From assembly GCF_963855985.1 (NCBI RefSeq), contig NC_087091.1:12344154-12408153 (forward strand): a stretch of 64,000 bases of DNA, read 5' to 3'. Below are positions 11,447 to 22,986 of the stretch, piece by piece. The translations under genes and the position numbers were made by a program. Every line of letters starts with the position of its first letter. The stretch's first letter is position 1. This DNA is from Ostrinia nubilalis. Its lineage: Eukaryota; Arthropoda; Insecta; Lepidoptera; Crambidae. The notes below the pieces were generated by a model. That model had not been told where the DNA came from and did not search any database. It saw only the letters and a list, made by a program, of their open reading frames with translations.

Positions 11447-13251
11447 GTTCACTGGACTTAATTTGTTACTAATAACCTCTAGTATAAACCCTTTCAAGGA
11501 ATAGGTCGAGTATCCCAATCACCCTATATGTATATCATGATTTTCACCGGTTTTATCAGTTGATTTTACCCAATAAGTTTTCATAGAGCCGTATTAAGTA
11601 CATCGCTAGGGCCTTTACTTAATTTTTGAAATTTTATTTTGATTCAAGAGTTAATTATTTTTATTAATAAATGCATTTTTTGTTTTAACTAATAATGTCA
11701 TATAACCTTTTGCAGTTTTTTTATACGAGTAGACTAATGATAGATCATTTTAAATACATTAGCTTACCATAATGATGACAATTACTTTGTTCAGAAAACA
11801 CAATATGTAGGTACCTACCTACTTTTTGATAACTAATAGGGGCAAAAACAAAACTTCAAACGTTTCAATCTCAATTTGTATGTTTTTGTTCTATCAGATC
11901 TTCGTTAATTACTCATACATCCGCTATTAGTTTCCTTCTGCGTATTTAATAATCGTAGACAACAATTACGTTAACTAGAAGATGAGTACCAGTTTTTATG
12001 ATAAACCATTGTTATAGTTCATGTGTTTTGTTAAAAAATAATAACCAGGAAATTGTTCGCGTGGTCATCTTCTAAAGCAGCTGGTTTTTAATTGGTGCAT
12101 GTATTGTTTTTCTTATGTTTGTTATTAATGAGGGCTACTGTTTATATGTATTACAATGCAGACGTTTTTTATACAAAACCTTAGTGTGAAAAATATCTCC
12201 CATAAAATCTAATTAAGATCTTACTACGACAATACTTAACAGACCACAACTTTACATGTAAAAACACGACGGTGTTTAGTCACGCGCGATGCCAAAAACT
12301 TTTTGTAAAAAACGCGCTTGATACGGCGTGCAGAAACCAGTTAACGATTTTGTTATTTTACAAGGTGTTAAACGGCTATTGTATTTATCATTGTACTTAT
12401 GTGTCGAAGGGTATAATTTACTAACGTTTAACAAACTTATGGAACCTCACGCCTTCATAATAACATCCTATATTTGTAATGAGTACAATAGCGAGAAGAT
12501 CGCAATTAAATATGTACATACGTGATGCTGAGGTCTACCATGAGTACCGAGATTATAGTCATCACTGTAGTTAGTAATTACCTTGCCGTGTTTAGTTAAA
12601 AAATGGCTAAAACAAGAGAAGACCAGGACAATACCTTAGTTACCAGTAGATTAAATTAGTAAAGAAATTGCTCGACCAATCAACCCGTCATAGAACAGAA
12701 AAGCTTTTAACATCATAGAACAGAAAAGAAAAGATGAAAAGGTCTGCATAAAAACAATTTCATGTAATTTCAAAAATCTTCGTAAATGTCATTTTCGTAA
12801 TTTACCTACTTTACATAAGGTAAAATTTCTCGATAAGAACTACTCTACTACTAAGAAGAAGAAGATATTCTTCTTCTTAATAATAATTTATTGGAAAATT
12901 TTCGTTCAACTCAACACTTTTGCAATGTGTCACTTGAAAACTTAACAAAGAGGAATCTCACCTGATGGAAATTGTGACTCTACTGACTGTGAGATTTCAA
13001 CATAATAATATTATTAGATTATGTATTATTTTTTACTTAATAACTTTTATACAAATACAAGTCTTCCAATAACCAAAGAGTGTTCAACCCTACAGCAACG
13101 CAGCCGAGTTCATGGCCAAACCAGTGTTGCGTAACTCGCGATGCCCGCGCGGGGCGCCGGCTAGCGTTCGCGCAGGCGATTTGAAGACGCCGCCTATTAT
13201 GATCGTCGTTTTATTATTTTACTAACAATTACCCGCGAGTTTACTTGCTTA
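11447..13251. other. A+T-rich stretch with one short GC-rich island
   Basis: There is no recognisable gene. An imperfect AAGAAGAAGA/TCTTCTTCTT hairpin lies at about 12850-12876. A CpG-rich patch near 13100-13190 (GCCCGCGCGGGGCGCCGGC core) stands out from the A+T-rich surroundings just before the Helitron at 13252. It could be a relic exon or a regulatory island, but no motif settles this. Confidence 0.45.
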
Positions 13252-13889
13252 TCTATACTTATAATAAATCTGTAGAGAGGTCAATTCTGTACATGAAATA
13301 TATTTTCAAAATAACTATCAGGGGGTGATTAGTGATCGATACTGATACCAAAAATGCAATCAGTAAAATTTTTGTCTGTCTGTCTGTCTGTCCGTCTGTA
13401 TGTTCCTTATAGAAACAAAAACTACTCGACGGATTTCAACGAAACTTGGTACAATTATTCTTCATACTCCTGGGCAGGTTATAGTATACTTAGGAATTCC
13501 CACGGGAACAGGAATTAGCGGGAAAATCCTTTTGTATGAAAAATCTAAACCGCTTAAGTTAGACGCTTGAAATTTGGCATGTAGGTACCTTAGTAAACTT
13601 AAAGCTTAGTTACAACAAGGAATCCCCGAAATTCCCACAGGAACGAGAATTCGCGGGAAAATCCTTTTGTATGAAAAATCTAAACCGCTTAAGTTAGACG
13701 CTTGAAATTTGGCATGCAGGTACCTTAGTAAACTTAAATCTTAGTTACAACAGGATATTGCAAAATTCCAAAAACACAGGAACGGGAGTTCGCGGGAAAA
13801 AACATTTGTATGAAAAAGTCTAAACCGCGTAAGATAGATGAAGGAGGTAAAACAGGATCCACGCGTACGAAGTCGCGGGCGGCCGCTAG
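13252..13889 (+). mobile_element. Long Helitron-type element with internal tandem repeats
   Basis: TC at 13252 follows a host A, and the 3' end is GCGGGCGGCCGCTAG followed by a host T at 13890. A (TGTC)n tract sits at about 13374-13397. Inside, a unit of about 128 bp (containing AAATCTAAACCGCTTAAG and TTGAAATTTGGCATG) occurs twice in full (about 13494-13620 and 13625-13750), with a third partial copy to about 13830. A closely related copy in reverse orientation is at 31131-31759. It has no helicase or Rep frame, so it is non-autonomous. Confidence 0.85.
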
Positions 13890-14669
13890 TCTGTAAATAA
13901 ATGTATCTCATTTTGTTTCTAATTTTAATTAATTTATGTAATTATTTTATTATACCAATTCACTAAAAATTCAAAGTTCAATGGTTATGTTTTTGCTTTT
14001 TTGCACAGAATGTATAAAATAGCCTTTTAAAAATACTCACAAATATTTGACCCAGATGTAATGGTGACGATAGTGTAGACACATTAAATGGCGTCGTCAT
14101 CTCGAATCGAAATCATCGATCTAAGTAAAGCATGGCGTCATGAATTTTGTAAGTGATATCGACTGGGTTCTATCGAGTGATATCGATCTATGGTTGTGTG
14201 AAAATCAAAAGATTTCATTCCACGTAGACTATCTTATAGAAAATCAATAAGAAACTATTTATGTTGTATTTACTTACTTCATCTGATAAAGCAAACATCA
14301 GAAACAAATTGGTTTTCAACTTAAAGATAAGCTATCCTCAATAGCTTTCATATCGTATCAATCATGTATGTACAGTATGATTAAAATTCTCTTTAAAGAC
14401 CACTGATGCCTACAGGTCTATTGCATAAAAATTGCTTGTATCGTTGACATGGGAACAGATTAGTTACTAATATAGCGTTAATAGAGGTCAAAGTGTATGT
14501 TACGTTATGCAGTCACGATTGTTCAAAAAGTTCTTCGAACCCTTGACGTGACCTGCGTGTAAGACCCAATTTGTGGTTAGAAAGATCGACGCATTGACGT
14601 TGAGTAAGAAAATAATATATTGTTACTATCTATTGTTTATATTTATTATGTTTTGTGATGTGAGGTAAT
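13890..14669. other. A+T-rich stretch, nothing recognised
   Basis: No gene or repeat boundary seen. A few ATCGAT and GATATCGA clusters occur near 14110-14195 without evident higher-order structure. Confidence 0.55.
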
Positions 14670-14960
14670 CTTCTTCTTGTCGTGTCGACAACAAACCTAC
14701 ACAGTGTCTGCTCAAAACTTTGCTACAAGACTGGCGTTGTCAGTAGCATTCGTTAAATCTTCCTGCGTGCAGTTGTTTGGGCACGCAGAGCACGACATCA
14801 TGTGCTTCATCGACTGGGGAACACAACCACAATTGCACTACAAGTTTGAACCGTCTGAGAATCCCCACCTGAACAGATTGTCCTTACTACGTCCGACCTA
14901 CGTCCGTATGAGGCAATGGGCAAGCCACATCACTTGCCGATTGGAAATAATTTAGAATTA
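14670..14960. repeat. Dispersed repeat copy A (shared with 21269-21383)
   Basis: The segment starting CTTCTTGTCGTGTCGACAAC and running through CCTACACAGTGTCTGC and GTGCAGTTGTTTGGGCAC matches 21269-21383 closely (shared GTGTCGACAACAAACCTACA). Copy A continues further to the right than copy B. The 92-codon frame through it is incidental. The target duplication around copy B shows this is a mobile family, probably the 3' end of a retroposon, with orientation undetermined. Confidence 0.6.
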
Positions 14961-15610
14961 CAGTGATTACAAAGCAAAAGATGCAGCGTGGGTAGGCATG
15001 ACCCAGTTAGGATTACGGGAAGCCAGAAGCAGTAGTCTGGGTTATTCCATTTGCAATACTGTTCTTTTGTGCTATAAATATTTAGGTATTTCAGGCAAAA
15101 CTACTTAACCGCAGCTCATCTAAATTCTATTTCCATATTGTGCAGCAAACCGCGTTCAAAACCGCAACGGAAAATTTCATTATAAATAACAAAGCTGCTC
15201 CTTTTGCTTTCACGTTGCATTCGCAATTTATAGCGTCATCAATCTTGAGTGCCGAGAACTTAAAATAAGTACTTATTATGTTTAAGTATGTCGTCGAAAA
15301 TACGAGTACATTGGATGCGACGTTCTCATGCTCGCCGCGTCCATCCCTCATTTCGTAATGACGTTATATAAGTATCGCCTTTGTAACCAGCAATACCTGA
15401 TTTGGCGGTCCACGCAAGGTTTGAACAAAACACTGTCGTAACGTGGTGATTTTCGTGTCTCCAATTGACCTATAAATTAAATTTTGAGAACACAATGATT
15501 GGCGCTTATCGTTTTAATCAAACAGTAGCATCGCGCGATTAAGTAACTACTGAAATCAGAATTCACTCTATTTCAAAATCGTCTTTATAAATCTGCAAAT
15601 AATTTGTAAG
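14961..15610. other. A+T-rich stretch, nothing recognised
   Basis: No supported coding frame, RNA gene or repeat end. The 74-codon minus-strand frame near 15130-15350 shows no domain. Confidence 0.5.
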
Positions 15611-15718
15611 GCTGAGTTGCACCACCTAACTTGAACGGTAAGTAACTATAACTTTTTGTATGGAGTTTGACAGATTTTTGACGTTTGTCAAAGTTAAAGT
15701 AAGGTGGTGCAACTCAGC
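15611..15718. mobile_element. 108-bp foldback MITE
   Basis: The ends are GCTGAGTTGCACCACCTAAC and, on the right, AGGTGGTGCAACTCAGC. Arms are about 26 bp with few mismatches, plus inner partial pairing (TTTGACAGATTTTTGACGTTTGTCAAA). It has no coding content. It abuts the next foldback element 11 bp downstream. Confidence 0.75.
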
Positions 15719-15729
15719 TACTCAGCTTA

Positions 15730-15913
15730 AGAGTAGGCGCACACCGTTGATTTTTAGTTGGCCGATAGTTGTGCCCGATTTTAATTTGTATGAAGAATCG
15801 GCCAAATCGAATCGGCGTAGTGTGCGCACTCCCAACTCCCATACATGCCCATACTGATCAACTGCCCGACTAAACTATCGGCCGACAAAAAATCAACGGT
15901 GTGCGCCTACTCT
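15730..15913. mobile_element. 184-bp foldback MITE
   Basis: The outer arms AGAGTAGGCGCACACCGTTG and CAACGGTGTGCGCCTACTCT are exact complements. The pairing continues inwards through TTGGCCGATAGTT and AACTATCGGCCGA for about 40 bp. The near-perfect arms suggest a fairly recent insertion. No unambiguous target duplication is visible. Confidence 0.82.
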
Positions 15914-16069
15914 AACTGTTCTATTAATTCTGTGGTCATAGCGTTAGTAAAGTGCGGGCGTGACATTTTCATGTGATTTGACAGCTGTCCGCTCTTTGTC
16001 AGACAAGCTTACAGCCCACGTCTAATTATCCTTATCGGTTCGTCCATCTATCAGACTCAAACGATCTTA

Positions 16070-16209
16070 GGCCCGGTTTTTACCAAGGCGGAACAGAGCG
16101 AAGCGGAGCGGTGAAGTGTTTTGAATAACCATTCAGATTTAATTATTTCCACTTTTCCTTTTTGACATCCCGACACTTCTCCGCTCTACTCCTTCGTGGA
16201 AGCCGGGCC
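16070..16209. mobile_element. 140-bp MITE, PIF/Harbinger-like
   Basis: It starts GGCCCGGTTTTTACCAAGGC and ends GGAAGCCGGGCC, with inner blocks AGCGGAGCGGTGAAGTGTT and ACACTTCTCCGCTCT forming the inverted arms. It is flanked by TTA at 16067-16069 and 16210-16212. The 3-bp TTA duplication and GGCC ends fit PIF/Harbinger. It has no coding content. Confidence 0.8.
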
Positions 16210-16212
16210 TTA

Positions 16213-17030
16213 CATTGCACTGACTTGAGTTCAAGTCACCTAGTTAGGTGTCTATCCTATCCTTCACTTTATTTTGGAACTGCCCATCGCAATCGCGGAA
16301 GTTATCTAGTGTCATTTTTATAGGATTGCATTAGGATGCATTACCATTGCTCACAACGTACTTTCTAGGCTATTTCGCGTGTCGTCTTCCAATTAGCATA
16401 TAATAGGTATGAGGTCGACTATAGGGAATTAGAACGTTACTGCTTATGTAATCGAGGTAATGTGAAGTTTTCGTGCTAGAAAACATTGCAATATTTTTGC
16501 GAAAAGTTTGTGTCCTTGTGAACGACTTATCTTGGCTTAATCTAGAATCACTCATTTGCATAATTTAAAATAAAATGTGGAGATCATTTCGTTGATGGCT
16601 TATTTTAATTCATTCCATATGACGATGAATGTTAATGAGATATCTATAAAGATATGTTACTAATAATTATAAAATACTCGGATCGTCATTAATACGCGAT
16701 TCCATAGCGTTATAAAACCTTGACGAGCATGTTTGCCTTGCACTTGGCCTTATTTAGTATTCAACTATATCGTTCGCATCAAGTAATGTGTATATCCGAT
16801 GTACTACGGTAAGGATGTTACTTTTGAAACTTAGCGCAGTAACTTACTTCAACTTTACTATAACATAGTATTTAAACATGCTACTGCTAGACAAAGAAAA
16901 AAGAAAAGCACCCGCTAGCTGGATGCTTTCTAGTTCTGGGTTTATAGAGTTCGAGTTAACTGGTCAAAATAAGGGTTTATTAACATCACTGGGCACATCG
17001 ATATTTCAATTTCGATCCTGTCAATGTTAA
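16213..17030. other. A+T-rich stretch, nothing recognised
   Basis: No recognisable gene, RNA or repeat boundary. Confidence 0.55.
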
Positions 17031-17244
17031 TCTATAATATATATAAAACTCAAAGGTGACAGACTGACTGACTGACATAGTGATCTATCAACGCACAGCC
17101 CAAACCTCTGGACGGATCGGGCTGATATTTGGCATGCAGGTAGATGTTATGACGTAGGCATCCGCTAAGAAAGCATTTTACGAAACTCCACCCCTAAGGG
17201 GGTAAAACGGGATCCACGCGTACGAAGTCGCGGGCGGCCGCTAG
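17031..17244 (+). mobile_element. Helitron-type non-autonomous element, short form
   Basis: TCTATAATATATATAAAACT at the 5' end is preceded by A. The 3' end is GCGGGCGGCCGCTAG followed by T at 17245. A GACT tract sits near 17063-17077. The last 45 bp (GATCCACGCGTACGAAGTCG and onward) are shared with the long forms at 13252 and 31131, while the middle differs. This indicates a shared 3' end with different cargo, as is usual for Helitron families. Confidence 0.85.
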
Positions 17245-18310
17245 TTTTGACTATAAATGCAACCGTGCCTTAACACACGAATCGCTGAATCAGTACCATT
17301 ATCAGTGTACAAACAACATAATGTTATGTCATTTATCTAAAGGCACAACACCTTGTAGGTTCAAATAAACGTCCACTTTGTGTTATAATGAGGTGAATTA
17401 CGACACGCTTAGGTAACTAGCTGTGTAATCATTTCATCCTGGAATTTATTAAATTTAAGGGTGTGGAGGTACTTGCAGAGGTGTTGAGGGCAAATAGTTA
17501 TTTATACTAGCTCTGTGCATAAATTCAACAGGCTTAAGGATTATGCGACCCTTACTCACTTGCATTGTCTGCATTTAACTCATACATTTTGATTTTATTT
17601 CTTCATACGAGAAAAGTTGCAATTTATCATGTCTCTCATCTTTTTTTCATAATATTTACGACTAATCCCAACTTACAGAACAAACTGAGAATAAATCAGA
17701 AGAAACTTTATTTGGTAATTACTTCAAGGCCGGATCCTTGATCATTTTTACCACATGTGTAAAAGTATGATTGCGAGTACGAAAATATATTACCAAAATT
17801 GATCCAGGAAATTACAAATCCAGGATCCGATTTTAGCCTACTTTTGGCTTATATTCTACTCTTTTTGTCGAGATGTCTGTTAATCTGTAAGAATCATCCG
17901 CTTTTCCCGAGTACCCAGCTCAGTTCTTGTTGCTTCAACAAGCAGTGATGCGAAGTGACTAGTCACGAATATCCCCAAGCAACTTTTAACTAGCACACCT
18001 AATTTACTATTAACAAATACTATTTCTGCGATTTGTTTTAACCAGGAGGTGGTAAATTACCAATTTTGCGTAATTTGTTTGTATTATGTTGTTGAAAGCA
18101 ATTTGTTAATGTCAAAACTATTATTTTCTCATAAGGAACAGTTCTTACAGATATTATAGTCGTAAATAACATCTTTGACAGTGATATAAAAGCACCCCAC
18201 GGCCCTACACCCACCTAAAACACTGTCACACAATTGACCCTAATCAACCGCAGGTGTAGCGTATTCCAAAATATGTAATCTAAGCACATCATTTAAAGTC
18301 GCTAGAACAT
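17245..18310. other. A+T-rich stretch, nothing recognised
   Basis: No supported gene or repeat boundary. Confidence 0.55.
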
Positions 18311-18360
18311 CAGATTCGATCAGATTTTACATTTTGTTGACAAACATCAACTAATTTGAA

Positions 18361-18456
18361 AATTATAAATAATTTTCAAATTATAAATAATTATAAATAA
18401 TTTTCAAAATAGTTTGAGATGCGACTCTTAACGCTAAAAATTAAATAAAAAACATC
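18361..18456. repeat. Dispersed motif copy (partner at 63717-63773, opposite strand)
   Basis: AATTTTCAAA followed by TAGTTTGAGATGCGACTC and TTAACGCTAAAAATTAAATA recurs in reverse complement at about 63717-63773 with only small differences. On this side a run of TTATAAATAATT/TTTTCAAA units precedes it. A non-coding block of about 60 bp this similar at 45 kb distance marks the end of a dispersed repeat that I cannot name. Confidence 0.5.
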
Positions 18457-18482
18457 AACTACTTAGGCTAATTACAACCATA

Positions 18483-18660
18483 GTGTTTACCATGAGTTTA
18501 CGTTAGGTGTGCTCGTTAGCGACTGCGTAAAAAATGACTTTAAATGTATGACATATTGTGCTGCGCCTCTAGCGGCTACTTTCAAGAAATAAAATCTCCA
18601 TAGATTTTTTTGACGTACTCGCTAGTGAGCACACTTAACGTAAACTCATGGTAAGCACAC
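18483..18660. mobile_element. 178-bp foldback MITE, copy 1 of a pair
   Basis: The arms GTGTTTACCATGAGTTTACG and CGTAAACTCATGGTAAGCAC pair, and the pairing continues through the GTGTGCTCGTTAGCGA region for about 40 bp. The internal sequence (GCTACTTTCAAGAAATAAAA and neighbours) matches in reverse complement the element at 30079-30264, so this is one family in two orientations. It has no coding content. Confidence 0.82.
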
Positions 18661-19411
18661 AGATTGTATGATGGACCATGCTCCAGGTTTAGTATGATGT
18701 AACTTGATCCGTACAGAACAGTAATCTTTCTAAATTCGAGCCATTCCAGTATTTTCGAAGGTTTCTTTCTTTCACTAGAAGCGATACAATATTAGAGTGA
18801 GCAACAGCGACGGACAGATGTAATATACAAAAACTACCTACTTATTTCTTCAAAATGGACACCGCAAACCTTCTTCATCTCTACATTTACGATTGTATTA
18901 GGTATGACATTTTGGTCAGGTTTTTATCGTTATTTACTCAATAGGTAAAAGCATGCTCCACATAGTTTCAAGTACCTACAATACATACTATTAAGCTTCA
19001 TACCTTGTACATTTAAATGCAATGCAAGCCATGTAGTATTGCAATGTAAAAAATCACCCGTAACCACAACAATACAAAATCTTATTTTGCAATCATGTCA
19101 AATTCATAGCAACAGAATACATTTGCTTCTAAGAACCGACGACAAGCTTAACATTCATGCTTCATAGAAATCAAAATTAAACTGACTCAAGAAAGAATGA
19201 GTCAATAAAAATCCCGTGACTATTGCGCGAACATTGCAGCCAGATTATAAGAAGTGTTACGATAAACTTAATGCAACGGTTAATGGTTAATTTAGTGTTA
19301 CAGTATGACTAAACACGTCATATTTTTATGGTCTGATTGGTTCATTATGCCTGCATTAATTTTGGATCCCTAGCATTTTTCGAAACTGATAACCAATCGA
19401 TACTGGTTTTT

Positions 19412-19548
19412 CGTTCGTTCGTTCGTTTCAGCCAAATAACGTCCACAATGAACGGTCCCGCGCTGCCCGCATTCAGGCTCTTCCCGCGACCTTTATCAGA
19501 TCGTCGGTCCACCTAGAAGGAGGCCTGCCCACGCTACGTCTTCCAGAC
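19412..19548 (-). mobile_element. 5'-truncated RTE LINE fragment with (GAAC)n tail
   Basis: On the minus strand this is the C-terminal end of an RTE-clade reverse transcriptase (GRPPSRWTDDLIKVAG-like reading, degraded) followed by a short 3' end and a GAAC repeat tail (CGTTCGTTCGTTCG on the plus strand). A 7-bp repeat, GGTTTTT, flanks it at 19405-19411 and 19549-19555. It is related to 26881-27112. Confidence 0.72.
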
Positions 19549-19715
19549 GGTTTTTAAGTCCTTTTAAAATGACCATTACAAAAATAATTACAAAATTACT
19601 TGAAACGCTGTGAGAGCTACGATACCTGGCCGGATCAATATATCTTTTCTAAATTTTTTCCCGACTGAATGTATTAGAAAACACCTATAAGGACTTTATT
19701 TGTATAGGTAGCTAA

Positions 19716-19792
19716 CGCCCGTTTTCACCATCAATCCCTAATTTTAAAGTGGGGGTCACTTTAAAATTAGGGGTTGACGGTGAAAACGGGCA
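19716..19792. mobile_element. 77-bp hairpin MITE
   Basis: The arms CGCCCGTTTTCACCATCAAT and the complementary GGTGAAAACGGGC, with ATTTTAAAGTG/CACTTTAAAAT inside, leave a loop of about 5 bp (GGGGT). TAA occurs at 19713-19715 and 19793-19795, a plausible 3-bp duplication. The whole element is one hairpin. Confidence 0.78.
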
Positions 19793-19840
19793 TAAGTCTA
19801 ATATTTTACCTTTAAATTAGTTCTCACTTGGCGATTTGTA

Positions 19841-19919
19841 TCCGAGCGATGTGGAAATCATTGGGGGAGGTCTATATTCAGCAGTGGACGTCCTGTGGCT
19901 AAAATTATGATGACGATGA
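19841..19919 (+). mobile_element. 79-bp 5'-truncated RTE LINE stub with (GATGAC) tail
   Basis: It contains GGGGGAGGTCTATATTCAGC, then AGTGGACGTCCTGTGGCT and a TTATGATGACGATGA tail, the 3' end of a lepidopteran RTE. A perfect 12-bp direct repeat, TGGCGATTTGTA, flanks it at 19829-19840 and 19920-19931. Confidence 0.86.
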
Positions 19920-19931
19920 TGGCGATTTGTA

Positions 19932-21255
19932 ACTATTAAATTAATTTATCCATTCGATTTTAAAGAAACTTTTTATTTTATGGACTGAGCATAATACATT
20001 CATTGCGTGTCCTGTACCCATCTTATAACAAGGGTTCGTTACTACTTCGATAGTCATCGATTGATAGATCGATTGATAATAACTTAATCAACTTTCTTGT
20101 TAAATTAATTAATAATGCCAATCCAAATTGAACTTTACTATATTTCAATTACAAATTAGTTTTACGCAAAACATAACCAGCTAGTATGCGGAAGCTTTAC
20201 TTACACATAGTTTGTTGTGTCAATAAATCAGACCCTTATCAGGCAACTGCATAAATACAAAGATCATAACGAACTGCTATTGATTAGAAAATAACTATAA
20301 TTGAACTAGACATGTTTTGATTAGTATGCAACTCATAGAATCTAATATAGTTTGCATAAATTACTCACTAATGTTATACATTTAAAATGATTTTACATAC
20401 ATGTTGATAGAGTACCAAAAGATAGCTTTCCTGAATTGATAAGTACAATGAAGCAAGACTTCCTGTAATGAAAAATTGTGGAATCTCTTCTAAGAAAATG
20501 TTATGAGATTCTTACTGATAAAAAATCATTGTAAATTACACACTTTATTTTTAGGTTGTCTAAATTGAAAGAACACAATGGCACAAAATGACTTTATTTC
20601 ATCAATCCATCCATTGTTTAGAGGTGCGCAATTGCGCACTAAAGTTATAGTAACGTTTTGTATCAACATTTTAATTGAATTACAGATCTCAACGGAACCC
20701 TGAGTTAATACAAAAAGTAACTCCTTGGCATACATTGTATAGACGACAGTAGCTCAAGCTAAATACAGTAGCATCTTATCACGTTGCAATACAGACTCTT
20801 TTACAACAAAAAATTATAACCTAATGTGCTCTCTCTACATGTGCTTCAATTTACTTCTTCTTTTTATAGTTACAAAAATGTTCGATGTAACAATCTTCTA
20901 GTGCATTATCCAACATTGTTTACACAGACTAAGATTCAAAAGTATTACGTGCAGTATGTTTCACGGTCACTTTCATAATAGTCAGCTGCTCTATTCATCA
21001 TTATTAGTTTCATTTAAACTGGAAACTTATAAGCCACTTAATGATAATATTGTATCATAATATTAATGCACATTGCACAAATAGCAGTAAAAATGGGGAC
21101 ATATTTACGAGTAGAACATAACTACATAAAATCAATGTCATGTTTATGATGTTTATTAAACTTTTTACGGTCAAGTAAAAAACTTTAACAAAGTATTTTT
21201 AAACTCCATGCTATTTGCTGTGTATTTTATAAAAACTACTCATCATTTAATGGAT
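19932..21255. other. A+T-rich stretch, nothing recognised
   Basis: No gene or repeat boundary supported. A perfect 16-bp palindrome, GTGCGCAATTGCGCAC, lies at 20634-20649; it is unexplained and may be chance. Confidence 0.5.
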
Positions 21256-21268
21256 CTTTTAAGCACCT

Positions 21269-21383
21269 CTTCTTTTATTCGTGTCGACAACAAACCTACA
21301 CAGTGTCAGCCCAAAAATCCGCCACAAGAGTGGCGTTGTCAGTAGCACTCATCAAATCCTCCTGAGTGCAGTTGCTTGGGCAC
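21269..21383. mobile_element. Dispersed retroposon-like repeat copy B with 13-bp target duplication
   Basis: A 13-bp direct repeat, CTTTTAAGCACCT, flanks the segment at 21256-21268 and 21384-21396. The insert (GTGTCGACAACAAACCTACA ... GTGCAGTTGCTTGGGCAC) matches 14670 onward. The variable-length duplication suggests target-primed retrotransposition of a truncated copy. The parent family is not identified. Confidence 0.75.
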
Positions 21384-21396
21384 CTTTTAAGCACCT

Positions 21397-22682
21397 GATA
21401 ACTAAGTTTCTTGTTGCTTAATCGTACTCATGCTCTGACCTCTACAATCAAAATTAGTGTACAGTATCAGATTTTGTAACAAGAACGTTTTATTTCCAAA
21501 TGTGATACTCTAGTCCGCAAGGTCAATAATATCAGCCCTAGGTTATTATATCCAATGACGATGACAAAAACATTTCAAAAATCAATGGTTTTGTAAGTGG
21601 TTCCGTATACGAGAGTCAAAAATTATGACATTTGATTCAGACTTTGAAAATTAAAACATGAGTAAAGTATCGTTTATTTATGTCTCATTAGGTATGTATC
21701 GAGTTATAGGTCTAGTTCTAGTTTATTCAAAGTACATATTTCTGGATCTAACAAAAAAAAAACAAGAAAAATCTTAAAACAAAAAAAAATCTACTATCTC
21801 CAGCTCTATTTGAGCATTTATCAGTATTGAGAGCAACGAAATGCAATGGAAGTAGTACCTTGATTCCGACACACTATTCTCAAATTTCAACAAACCATAA
21901 CTCAATATGGGTATTAAAGGTTACCATTGGCGCTGATCCCCAATAACTGTCACTTCAGAAATACTATCCGTATTACGAAATGTGAAAGATATTTTGTTAG
22001 GTCGAGACTCATGGGAAGCGCCATTTTGAAACGCAAATGGAATGGCAATGGACATGAAGTAACCATCTACTTTAAAATACACATTCGAAATTAAGGTGTG
22101 TATGATGTGCATTTAACGACCTACAAACAATATTGCACCTTCAACGCGTCACCAGTACAATCAGTTACGAGAAATTATTAGCTTACTGGCCGATTAATTC
22201 ATAGTTTTATTGAGAAACGCAAATGTAAATGAATTCCGTGGCCCAGACATCATAGTCGGAACAAAGGATTGAAAGCTCGAGTTAAACGTGCATTTTATAT
22301 TGTACACGATGTATAAATTGTATAAATTTTAATGTCTGTCAATATTTTCTATTTTATTGAACAGCAAGAACAATAACAACAACATTGAACTATTTGCTCA
22401 CCTCAAATCCGTTGGAATATGCAAGAATTTTTTTGAAAATAATACAATAATAAATTTAAAATTAAAAAAAGAATCCAAATTAATGACTCTCTTTACTTAG
22501 CTAAATCATTATGTGTTATCTGGAAAGATAAAATCTAAGTCACATGGTAGTTCTATCATCTAACCGCTCTGCTATGAATCTGAAACCCCATTAAGGGAAC
22601 TCTGAAATGATTTCAAAATCTACTTTTAGAAAATTTATGACAAGAAAAAATATCTATTACAATTGTATTACACAAGATTTTT
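21397..22682. other. A+T-rich stretch, nothing recognised
   Basis: No supported gene, RNA or repeat boundary. Confidence 0.55.
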
Positions 22683-22986
22683 GTCAATTTCGGATCACAA
22701 TCTAACAATCGTCTCTCTTTCTCTTTAATGCCCTTAAGAATCTTTTAGAAGGACAGCTAAAACAATAATATAAAACTTCAATTAAATATTATGAAGCCGG
22801 AAAATTAGACTATTACACACTTTAATTGACAATTTCTAATCACAATGTCATGATCTAACAATCATACCTATCGGTCTCTTTTTCGAAAAAGCTTCAAAAC
22901 AATGTCTCTTGGGAATCTTGCAGAAGGACAGCTAAAACAAAAAACATAAAACTCCAATTATATTATGAAGCCGGAATATTAGACTG
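22683..22986 (+). repeat. Imperfect tandem duplication, two units of about 130-160 bp
   Basis: Unit 1 is about 22683-22811 and unit 2 about 22827-22986. Both run from TTGTCAATTT/TTGACAATTT through ATCTAACAATC, a TCTCTTT tract, GAATCTT and AGAAGGACAGCTAAAACAA, to TTATGAAGCCGGAA and TTAGACT. Insertions and substitutions separate them, so the duplication is old. There is no open frame. Confidence 0.7.

Noticed and set aside
20634..20649. 16-bp palindrome GTGCGCAATTGCGCAC as a regulatory operator
   Set aside because: Single occurrence with no gene nearby; nothing supports a function.
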